A stretch of 6,417 nucleotides of DNA from Desulfobacterales bacterium (lineage in GTDB: Bacteria; Desulfobacterota; Desulfobacteria; Desulfobacterales; JAUWMJ01): assembly GCA_030613225.1 (NCBI GenBank), contig JAUWMJ010000190.1:1-6417 (forward strand), written 5' to 3'. The notes under the pieces were generated by a model, which was not told where the DNA came from, did no database searches, and saw only the letters and a list, made by a program, of their open reading frames with translations. Positions 1-6,019 of this stretch are shown here, piece by piece. The translations under genes were made by a program, and so were the position numbers. The number at the start of each line of letters is the position of its first letter. Positions within the stretch are counted from its first letter, which is position 1.

Positions 1-1235
1 TGTATCAGATTGCATTAAAGCGATCTGAAAAAATTAAAATCTCCGAAGAAGATCTTTATATTACCGAAAGAACAAAAGAAAAAGCTCTTTCGGTCCTGGT
101 GCCAAGGTTTTCGGCATTCGGAAACTACACACGATACAACGAGGAAAAGACGGCACCTGATACAGTAACACTTATTCAACCGGAATCGACCACAGCCTGG
201 GGAGTAAGATTCGACCAGTCATTTACATTAAACGGCAAAGAGCTCATTGCTTTAGAAATTACAAAAGACAGCATTGAAAAGAGCAAATATGATCTTGATG
301 CTGTTAAAGAAGCATATCTTTTCAAGGTTGCTTCTGCTTACTACAACGTTCTCAAAACAGCAAAGGCCGTTGATATTGCGATGGCCAATGTTAAAAGACT
401 TAAAACTCATAAAAATGCCGTTACTGTTCAACTTAAAATAGAGACGGTCACTAAAACCGCCCTATACAGAGCCCAGGCAGAACTGTCAAAATCAAAAGCA
501 GAACTTATAAAATCGAAGAACAGATTAAGACTGGCACAAAATGTTCTTTCGCGTGTTGTGGGACTTGAGGGAAATTTTGAAATCAAAAAGCCGGAATTTA
601 AAAAAAATTTTTCATTAGATAATGATATGGATTCAGTAAAAAAAGAAGCGCTTTTTGACAGAGCGGAGTTAAAATCTTTAGCTGTTCAGAAAAAAATTTC
701 TGAAGATACGGTAAAATATTTCAAAAGCGCATACTGGCCCACAGTATCTGTGGAAGGTGTATATCAAAAATACGATTCTGAGCCGGATTCTTTCATGGTA
801 AACGATGAAAGCATTTCAATCGGAGTACTGCTCAACTTCACTATCTTCGACGGCGGGCTCAGAAGAGCCGAGATAAAAGAATCTATGGCTAAAAAGCGGC
901 AGGCAGAGCTTGCCGAAAAAGAGTTATCCAAAGAGATAGCCACTGAGGTAGAAGATGCATACCTATATTTGCATACTCAAATGAGTGTTTTAAAATCGCT
1001 TGAAGATCAGCTTAAATTTGCAAATGATAATTACAATGCTGTCTCAAAGCAATTTAAATACGGGCTTGCAAACAGCATCGATGTGATGGATGCAAACACA
1101 CTGCTTGTAACATCGGAAACCGAGCTTGCGAAAGCAATATACAACAAACAGCTGGCCGGATTAAATGTAGAACGTGCAAAAGGAACATTTTTAAAGACAA
1201 TAACCGGCAGGCTGGAAGCAAAAACGGAAAGATAA
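1..1235 (+). CDS. TolC-family outer-membrane efflux channel (5'-truncated)
   Basis: Outer-membrane channel subunit of a tripartite exporter, expected to form a trimeric barrel with a long periplasmic tunnel. The frame is open from base 3 to the TAA at 1233-1235, giving 410 codons in the window. The signal peptide and true start lie upstream. The GTG at 99 is not the start, because the codons before it read as the usual N-terminal helix of the family (YQIALKRSEKIKISEE...) leading into VPRFSAFGNYT. Two outer-membrane-efflux-protein repeats are visible. The first has a strand at about residues 65-75 (WGVRFDQSFTLNGKE), then long Lys/Glu/Ala-rich helices to about residue 185. The second has strand SISIGVLLNFTIFDGG at about residues 270-285, then helices to about residue 395, including the family-typical FKYGLANSIDVMDA. 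The spacing between the two halves fits the family. It is the first visible gene of the operon, 58 bp before the adaptor gene. The operon promoter is not in the window. Family assignment is firm; substrate is unknown. Confidence 0.93.
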   Translation, partial: YQIALKRSEKIKISEEDLYITERTKEKALSVLVPRFSAFGNYTRYNEEKTAPDTVTLIQPESTTAWGVRFDQSFTLNGKELIALEITKDSIEKSKYDLDAVKEAYLFKVASAYYNVLKTAKAVDIAMANVKRLKTHKNAVTVQLKIETVTKTALYRAQAELSKSKAELIKSKNRLRLAQNVLSRVVGLEGNFEIKKPEFKKNFSLDNDMDSVKKEALFDRAELKSLAVQKKISEDTVKYFKSAYWPTVSVEGVYQKYDSEPDSFMVNDESISIGVLLNFTIFDGGLRRAEIKESMAKKRQAELAEKELSKEIATEVEDAYLYLHTQMSVLKSLEDQLKFANDNYNAVSKQFKYGLANSIDVMDANTLLVTSETELAKAIYNKQLAGLNVERAKGTFLKTITGRLEAKTER

Positions 1236-1240
1236 GGAGG
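1235..1240 (+). promoter_or_regulatory. Strong but distant Shine-Dalgarno AGGAGG
   Basis: A consensus AGGAGG begins on the last base of the channel gene's TAA stop. No start codon lies within normal reach: the first ATG is at 1262 (21 nt gap) and the adaptor ATG is at 1294 (53 nt gap). The adaptor ATG has no Shine-Dalgarno of its own in 1281-1293. If the inverted repeat 1241-1250/1274-1283 folds, AGGAGG sits 10 nt from ATG 1294 (spacer ACGACTAAAC). This suggests a split ribosome-binding site. The sequence facts are direct; the function is inferred. Confidence 0.6.
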
Positions 1241-1283
1241 CAAGTAAAAAGGACAAGCAAGATGTACAAGTTATTTTTACTTG
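1241..1283 (+). promoter_or_regulatory. Perfect 10-bp stem-loop at the channel-adaptor junction
   Basis: CAAGTAAAAA (1241-1250) is the exact reverse complement of TTTTTACTTG (1274-1283), with a 23-nt loop (1251-1273). The stem is AU-rich apart from two G-C pairs, so it is modestly stable and could be opened by a ribosome. It starts immediately after AGGAGG and ends 10 nt before the adaptor ATG. The loop holds the GGA of a second Shine-Dalgarno and the ATG at 1262. A competing 5-bp hairpin, CAAGT (1267-1271) with ACTTG (1279-1283), uses the same 3' arm. It is not a likely terminator: the stem is AU-rich, no T-run follows it, and the operon continues. Confidence 0.55.
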
Positions 1284-1291
1284 ACGACTAA
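1262..1291 (+). CDS. Candidate 9-codon leader ORF ahead of the adaptor gene
   Basis: ATG at 1262 opens a tiny frame encoding MYKLFLLDD, with TAA at 1289-1291. AAAGGA at 1248-1253 precedes it by 8 nt, an ordinary ribosome-binding arrangement. Its stop is 2 nt before the adaptor ATG at 1294, a distance that allows a terminating ribosome to reinitiate. Translating it would disrupt the stem-loop, because codons 5-8 cover the 3' arm. The peptide resembles no domain I know and probably matters, if at all, for coupling rather than as a product. An ORF this short could arise by chance; the well-placed Shine-Dalgarno and the stop position are what make it worth listing. Confidence 0.35.
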   Translation: MYKLFLLDD

Positions 1292-1293
1292 AC

Positions 1294-2451
1294 ATGGAAT
1301 ACAAAAAAGATAATAATCAGGTTGAGTCTGTTAAGAAAAAATGGATAAAGCGAATATGGGGGGCACTCCCCGCTCTTTTCCTTATTTTTCTTCTCCTTGT
1401 TGTTGCACTGCTTTTCGTGCGAATTAAAACAGAAAAAGAGGCTATTAAAGCAGATAAACTGGCAAAAATGAAAATGGACCGCCCGCCTGTTAATGTGGTT
1501 ACACTTGACCTTGTTCCAATGTCCATCCGTGACCGTTTAAGCCTGCCGGGGGTAATTGAGCCCTGGATAAAACTTGAGATTCTCGCAGAGGTTCGCGGGA
1601 AAATCACTAAAAAAGCTGTAGAAGAAGGCGTCAGAGTAAAAAAGGGAGATGTTCTCGCTTATATTGATTTTCGTGATTATGAAAATTCCTTTAAATCTGC
1701 AAAAGCATCTTACGATGTAGCGCTTGCCGATTTCGAGCGTATAAAAAAACTTTACAAAGAACAACTTGCAACCAGATCCCGGATGGATAATGCCCTGGCA
1801 CAGGCTGAAAACTATAAGGCCGGCATGGACAATGCTGCACTGCATCTTGAGAGGTGTAAAATTTTAGCACCCATTTCAGGACTTGTTAATCATATTTTCA
1901 TAGAAGAGGGACAGTACCTGAATATCGCAGACCCGGTGGCTGAAATATTGCAAATGGATCGTGTAAAAGTTCGGGTCGGAATTCCCGAGTCTGATGTGGA
2001 TGCAGTTCGCAGCTTAACAGATTTTAATGTCAAGGTGGATGCCCTGGGTGGGAAAACATTTTCAGGGAAAAAGCTCTTTTTATCAAGCACAGCCGATTCA
2101 AGGGCACGCCTTTATAATCTTGACCTTGTGCTTGAAAATAAAAATGAAGAGATACTGCCTGACATGTTTGCACGTGTTGAAATTATTAAAAAAGAAGTGC
2201 AAAACAGCATCTGTGTTCCTCTTTATGCGGTGATCTCGCGGAATAACAGTAATATCGTTTATATTATAAATGACGACAAGGCACATTTAAGAGAAGTTGA
2301 GCTCGGCCTGCTGGAAGGATGGCGTGTTGAGATTAAAAAAGGTCTTGCAGCCGGCGAAAAGGTTATCGTGGTCGGGCATCGAAGTGTAAATGACGGCGAA
2401 AGAGTAAATGTAGTCCGCAGTGTAAAGGATCCGAAGGATATTTTGAAATGA
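1294..2451 (+). CDS. RND efflux periplasmic adaptor (membrane-fusion protein, HlyD/AcrA-like)
   Basis: Bridges the inner-membrane pump and the outer-membrane channel. The protein has 385 residues, normal for the family. A Lys/Arg-rich cytoplasmic N-terminus is followed by one membrane anchor at about residues 22-43 (ALPALFLIFLLLVVALLFV). There is no lipobox cysteine, so it is anchored by this helix rather than by lipid. Next come the first half of the lipoyl-like domain (about 93-122, with the EVRGKI...VEEGVRVKKGDVLAYID pattern), a short alpha-helical hairpin (about 127-186), the second lipoyl half (about 187-216, LAPISGLVNHIFIEEGQYL), a beta-barrel (about 223-300) and a membrane-proximal domain (about 300-375, with SICVPLYAVI and GLAAGEKVIVVG). 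ATG 1294 is the only sensible start: the frame is closed upstream by TGA at 1282-1284, and the next Met codons come after the anchor. No Shine-Dalgarno lies directly before it (see the junction features). Its 3' end overlaps the pump gene. Confidence 0.95.
   Translation: MEYKKDNNQVESVKKKWIKRIWGALPALFLIFLLLVVALLFVRIKTEKEAIKADKLAKMKMDRPPVNVVTLDLVPMSIRDRLSLPGVIEPWIKLEILAEVRGKITKKAVEEGVRVKKGDVLAYIDFRDYENSFKSAKASYDVALADFERIKKLYKEQLATRSRMDNALAQAENYKAGMDNAALHLERCKILAPISGLVNHIFIEEGQYLNIADPVAEILQMDRVKVRVGIPESDVDAVRSLTDFNVKVDALGGKTFSGKKLFLSSTADSRARLYNLDLVLENKNEEILPDMFARVEIIKKEVQNSICVPLYAVISRNNSNIVYIINDDKAHLREVELGLLEGWRVEIKKGLAAGEKVIVVGHRSVNDGERVNVVRSVKDPKDILK
2434..2438 (+). promoter_or_regulatory. Ribosome-binding site of the pump gene, inside the adaptor gene
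   Basis: AAGGA lies 9 nt before ATG 2448, within the last codons of the adaptor gene. Together with the ATGA overlap (ATG 2448-2450, adaptor stop TGA 2449-2451) it supports this start and indicates translational coupling of adaptor and pump. Confidence 0.6.
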
Positions 2452-5400
2452 TAGTTTCAAATACAGCAATAAAAAACCGGATCAGCGTCGTTGTCCTGGC
2501 CATCCTAATCCTTGTTATCGGGAGCTACTGTTACAGCATTCTCCCAAGGGAAAGTGAACCGGATATTACAATTCCTAATGTCTTTGTATCCACCAGCTAT
2601 AAGGGCGTTTCTTCATCCGATATTGAAACGTCCATTACGATTAAAATAGAAAAAAAGCTGAAAGGGCTTGACCGTGTTAAAAAAATCCATTCCGTCAGTT
2701 CCGAAGGTCTTTCCCAGATAAACATAGAATTTCTTCCAGGTACGGACATAGATGACGTTATCCAGAAAGTAAAAGACAAAGTTGATGAAGCAAAAAAAGA
2801 ACTTCCTGGAGATCTTGAAGATGATCCATCTGTTTTTGAGGTAAATATTTCAGAGCTTCCTATTGTTGTCTTTTCTCTTTCAGGAACCTGTGGAATTACT
2901 CATCTAAAAGAAATTGCCGATGATCTTGAAGAAGAGATCGAGTCTGTTCCAGGAGTACTTGAAGCAGAGGTGACAGGGGGTCGTGAGCGTGAGATTCGTA
3001 TTGAAGTGGACCCGGACAAACTTGCCTATTACCGGATTCCGATCACGGCCTTTCAAAGCGCTGTACAAAGCGAAAATCAGAATACTTCCGGTGGATCTAT
3101 CAGACTGGGCGACGGCAGGTATCAGCTTCGTGTCCCGGGAGAGTTTGAATCACCGGAAGAGATATATACCCTTGTAGTAAGTACTTTTGAAGGAAAGCCT
3201 GTTTATCTTAAAGACCTTGCTCGTGTTGTTGATGCATTTAAAGATGAAACCAGCAGATCCCGCCTTAACGGCCGCAGCGCTGTGAGCATTACCGTAAAAA
3301 AGCGCGTGGGTGAAAACATCATTGCAATTACGGATCAAATTGACGAACTTATTGAGCGCAGGCAGCATTCATGGCCTCAGGGAACCCGGATAACCAAGCT
3401 CATGGACCGGGCAAAAGAAGTCCGTCTTATGATAGCCGATCTGGAAAATAATATTGTTTCAGGGCTTATCCTTGTCATTATAGTATTATTTTTTGCACTT
3501 GGATTCAGAAATGCCGTTTTAGTCAGCCTTGCTATCCCCTTTTCCATGCTCCTTTCATTTATTATTCTTCACGCGCTTGGCATCACACTGAACATGGTTG
3601 TCCTTTTTTCCCTGACCCTTGCGCTCGGCATGCTCGTAGATAATGCGATTGTTATTATTGAAAATGTGTACAGATACATGGAGCAGGGTGTGCCGCGCGT
3701 CCAGGCGGCCATGAAAGCTACTTCAGAAGTGGCTTATCCTGTAATAGGCTCTACGATTACAACCCTGGCCGCTTTTTTCCCTATGATATTCTGGCCCGGA
3801 ATTATGGGCGAGTTTATGAAGTATTTACCAATTACTCTTATTGTTACTTTGTCTTCCAGTCTCTTTGTTGCCATGGTTATAAACCCAGCTCTTGCCGCAA
3901 TTTTCATGAGGCTGAAAAAAGAAAAATATCAGCTGTCAGGGCAGGTAAGCGCTGACGCAGTTTCGGCCTCAGGTGAAAAACCTGTTGAAATAAAAGGCTT
4001 AATACTCACGTTATACACCCGCTTCCTTAAAAAAGCGCTCAGTCACCGTCTGGTAGTACTTTTTATCTCATTTACATTTTTAATTCTGCTTTTCCAGGTA
4101 TGGCTTCTCGTTGTAGGGCTCGAAAAACCGGTTGAATTTTTCCCCAATATAGATCCGGATAGCGCATATGTTAATATTGACCCGCCTGAGGGTGCAGATC
4201 TTGATTATATTGACCGGGTCATAAAAAAAGTCGAGATGGCTGTAAACGGCGCAAATGGTGATAGTGAAATGCCTGCCCTTAATCTCTATAACTCCTCCTA
4301 TAAACCCAGGCTGCATAAAAAAGCCGGAGGGGAGGAATTTTACGGGCCAAGCGATCTTGGCAATATAGAATATATTTATTCTAATGCTGTAGAGACTTCC
4401 GGTGGAGTTTCATTCGGCCCCAACCTGCCCAACCATATCGGTATCCAGTTTCTTGATTTAAAGGATCGTAAGAGACCTTCCGCCGCCTCTTTGGAAGAAA
4501 TCAGAAGGCGTGTAAAGGACATCCCCGGGGCACGAATAACCGTGGCAGAACAGGAAGGAGGCCCTCCAACCGGCGCGCCGATAAATATTGAAATCTCAGG
4601 TGATGATTTCCGTGTTCTGGGAAACCTTGCGAAACAGGTTCAAAGAATTATAGCAAAGGTTCCATTTGTAGAAGATGTTCAGGATGATTACGTTGAGGGT
4701 ATTCCATCCGTGCGAGTCAGGATAGATCGTCAAAAGGCCGCCCTGTTCGGACTTTCCACAAATGCAATAGGGTTTGCATTAAAAACTGCATATAAAGGCC
4801 TGGATATATCCACCTATCATGAAGGTGACGAGGACTTTGACATCACGGTTATCCTTGATGAAAATGACCGCCACGTTACCGATGTTTTGCACAAACTGAT
4901 GCTCCCCACACCTTCAGGCCAGATTGTCCCCCTTACGACCATTGCTTCAATCGATTATTCCGGGACTATCGGGGATATTGTGAGAATCAACCACGATCGG
5001 GTGGTAACTGTTAAGGCAAATGTTGATGAAACCAATGTGCCGGGACCTGTGGCAAGGCAGCAGGCAGAAGAATTGCTGAAAAATTTTCAACTTCCTGCAG
5101 GGTACAGGATACAGTTTACAGGAGAGTTTGAATTCCAGAAGGAGTCGGAAGAGTTCCTGACAAAAGCGTTTATAATAGCTGTTTTTTTAATCTTTCTTAT
5201 ACTGGTAACCCTGTTTAATTCAGTGGCACAACCGGCAATTATCATGACATCCGTAATTTTATCCCTTGGCGGAGCATTTCTCGGGCTGACCGTAATAAAA
5301 TCTCCTTTTGGTATTATCATGTCGGGAGTCGGAGTTATTTCACTGGCCGGTGTGGTAGTAAATAATGCTATTGTTTTAATCGATTATGTAAACAAGCTCA

Positions 5401-5744
5401 AGCAGAGAGGAATGAAAATAAAAGATGCTGTCATATCTGCCGGTGCCACCAGGCTCAGGCCGGTACTTTTAACGGCGATTACAACCGTTTTGGGCCTATT
5501 GCCCATGGTAACGGGCGTTTCGTATGATTTTCACAAAATGAGTTTATCTTTAGTAAGCGAGTCAACACAGTGGTGGCAGAACATGGCTATTGTGGTTATT
5601 TTCGGTCTTGTGATCGCAACATTTTTAACACTTATTGTTGTGCCGGTCCTGTATTCACTCCTTGCAACCATGAGTGAACGGATTAGCTCCCTTACCGCCC
5701 GGATTAGAAAGATTTACTGGAAACCGATTGAGTGGATTACGTAA
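2448..5744 (+). CDS. RND-family inner-membrane efflux pump (AcrB/AcrD/AcrF type)
   Basis: Proton-driven inner-membrane transporter, expected to work as a trimer. The protein has 1098 residues, somewhat longer than AcrB (1049). The classic duplicated layout is visible: TM1 (about 12-32), a large periplasmic porter/docking region (about 33-333), TM2-TM6 (about 335-488), a cytoplasmic linker, TM7 (about 535-557), a second periplasmic region (about 558-903), TM8-TM12 (about 905-1072) and a basic C-terminal tail. Family marks include NRISVVVLAILILVIG with PRESEPDI at the N-terminus, TM4 GMLVDNAIVIIENV, the VPGV and GGREREIRIEVDP stretches, and GEFEFQKESEEFL before TM8. The proton-relay positions differ from AcrB: D407-D408 corresponds to D398-N399, and K940 to N972 (VVVNNAIVLIDY). 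Both substitutions are common in some RND subfamilies, so this is not evidence of inactivity. The TM11-TM12 loop (about 1022-1046) is longer than in AcrB. The CusA/CzcA metal-pump TM4 signature is not seen. The start follows from the ATGA overlap. Substrate unknown. Confidence 0.96.
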   Translation: MIVSNTAIKNRISVVVLAILILVIGSYCYSILPRESEPDITIPNVFVSTSYKGVSSSDIETSITIKIEKKLKGLDRVKKIHSVSSEGLSQINIEFLPGTDIDDVIQKVKDKVDEAKKELPGDLEDDPSVFEVNISELPIVVFSLSGTCGITHLKEIADDLEEEIESVPGVLEAEVTGGREREIRIEVDPDKLAYYRIPITAFQSAVQSENQNTSGGSIRLGDGRYQLRVPGEFESPEEIYTLVVSTFEGKPVYLKDLARVVDAFKDETSRSRLNGRSAVSITVKKRVGENIIAITDQIDELIERRQHSWPQGTRITKLMDRAKEVRLMIADLENNIVSGLILVIIVLFFALGFRNAVLVSLAIPFSMLLSFIILHALGITLNMVVLFSLTLALGMLVDNAIVIIENVYRYMEQGVPRVQAAMKATSEVAYPVIGSTITTLAAFFPMIFWPGIMGEFMKYLPITLIVTLSSSLFVAMVINPALAAIFMRLKKEKYQLSGQVSADAVSASGEKPVEIKGLILTLYTRFLKKALSHRLVVLFISFTFLILLFQVWLLVVGLEKPVEFFPNIDPDSAYVNIDPPEGADLDYIDRVIKKVEMAVNGANGDSEMPALNLYNSSYKPRLHKKAGGEEFYGPSDLGNIEYIYSNAVETSGGVSFGPNLPNHIGIQFLDLKDRKRPSAASLEEIRRRVKDIPGARITVAEQEGGPPTGAPINIEISGDDFRVLGNLAKQVQRIIAKVPFVEDVQDDYVEGIPSVRVRIDRQKAALFGLSTNAIGFALKTAYKGLDISTYHEGDEDFDITVILDENDRHVTDVLHKLMLPTPSGQIVPLTTIASIDYSGTIGDIVRINHDRVVTVKANVDETNVPGPVARQQAEELLKNFQLPAGYRIQFTGEFEFQKESEEFLTKAFIIAVFLIFLILVTLFNSVAQPAIIMTSVILSLGGAFLGLTVIKSPFGIIMSGVGVISLAGVVVNNAIVLIDYVNKLKQRGMKIKDAVISAGATRLRPVLLTAITTVLGLLPMVTGVSYDFHKMSLSLVSESTQWWQNMAIVVIFGLVIATFLTLIVVPVLYSLLATMSERISSLTARIRKIYWKPIEWIT

Positions 5745-5813
5745 GGTTCTGTTTCATTACCTGTGCAGCGCATTTTTGGCAGAATATTTACGCCGGGTGG
5801 GTTGAAAACATTC

Positions 5814-6002
5814 AAAGTGTCTAAAGTGAACCAAATCCGCCAAAGTACGGTGGAGGATAAAATGCCTAAAGTTGTGGTGTCGATCTTCTCCAGTCTTCGC
5901 CTTTGGCTACGCCCCGGCATGCCACCTTTTTATAAAAATAAAACAGACAGAATTCCTTAACTTTAGTCACTTTAGCTCACTTTAGCTCACTTTAGACACT
6001 TT
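5814..6002. repeat. 16-bp perfect inverted repeat bounding a 189-bp segment
   Basis: AAAGTGTCTAAAGTGA (5814-5829) is the exact reverse complement of TCACTTTAGACACTTT (5987-6002), with 157 nt between the arms. The right arm is made of units of the tandem array, so the left arm is a partial copy of that array in reverse orientation. Inside, further complementary pairs nest: GGTGG (5849-5853) with CCACC (5922-5926), and ATGCC (5862-5866) with GGCAT (5916-5920). The segment could fold back as DNA or RNA. It could be a miniature dispersed element, a bidirectional terminator-like structure, or remnants of repeat expansion. No flanking target-site duplication is evident. Confidence 0.6.
5904..5931 (+). 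terminator. Weak candidate terminator of the efflux operon
   Basis: TGGC (5904-5907) can pair with GCCA (5921-5924), and TTTTT follows at 5927-5931. The stem is only 4 bp with a 13-nt loop, so this is poor for a Rho-independent terminator. The larger pairing GGTGG/CCACC (5849-5853, 5922-5926) would end next to the same T-run and may be the better stem. It is listed because the operon must end between the convergent genes and this is the only GC-rich, T-followed site seen. Confidence 0.2.
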
Positions 6003-6016
6003 AGTCACTTTAGTCA
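5961..6016. repeat. Tandem array of 9-10 bp units, consensus CTTTAGTCA
   Basis: Six consecutive units start at 5961, 5970, 5980, 5990, 5999 and 6008: CTTTAGTCA, CTTTAGCTCA, CTTTAGCTCA, CTTTAGACA, CTTTAGTCA, CTTTAGTCA. Four are 9 bp and two are 10 bp. A decayed seventh (CTTTTAACT, 6017-6025) runs into the stop codon of the response regulator gene at 6020-6022. The mixed unit length argues against a coding repeat. Such arrays change copy number by slippage. An inverted partial copy is at 5814-5829. Confidence 0.9.
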
Positions 6017-6019
6017 CTT

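Larger units (their letters stand above)
5745..6019. other. Intergenic region between convergent genes; repeat-bearing, no convincing gene
   Basis: The 275 bp between the pump stop and the regulator stop hold, in order: an unremarkable stretch (5745-5813), one arm of an inverted repeat (5814-5829), a small hairpin TCCGCC/GGTGGA (5836-5841 and 5849-5854, one G-T wobble, 7-nt loop), a GC-rich block (about 5895-5926) with the 8-bp palindrome GGCATGCC (5916-5923), an AT-rich stretch (5927-5958) and a tandem array (5961-6016). Frames of about 65 codons exist on both strands but match no family I know and run through the repeats, so I do not call them genes. Confidence 0.7.

Noticed and set aside
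99..101. GTG as the start of the outer-membrane channel gene
   Set aside because: The frame is open to the window edge, and the codons before GTG encode a family-typical N-terminal helix; starting here would also lose the signal peptide.
1241..1283. Rho-independent terminator after the channel gene
   Set aside because: The stem is AU-rich and no T-run follows its 3' arm; the genes downstream belong to the same operon.
2448..5744. Heavy-metal (CusA/CzcA-type) pump
   Set aside because: TM4 reads GMLVDNAIVIIENV, the drug/amphiphile type, and no methionine relay or the metal-type TM4 signature is seen.
5714..5920. 68-codon frame on the - strand in the intergenic region
   Set aside because: It has a plausible AAGG upstream of its ATG, but it overlaps the end of the pump gene, matches no family I recognise and runs through the inverted-repeat segment. 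A multi-copy search could revive it.
5931..5940. TATAAAAATA as a -10 promoter element
   Set aside because: No -35-like hexamer at suitable spacing and no gene downstream on the + strand.
5763..5960. 65-codon frame on the + strand after the pump
   Set aside because: GTG start without a convincing Shine-Dalgarno, no recognisable domain, and much of it is translated repeat sequence.
5961..6016. CRISPR array
   Set aside because: Units are 9-10 bp and directly abutting, with no spacers and no cas genes nearby.
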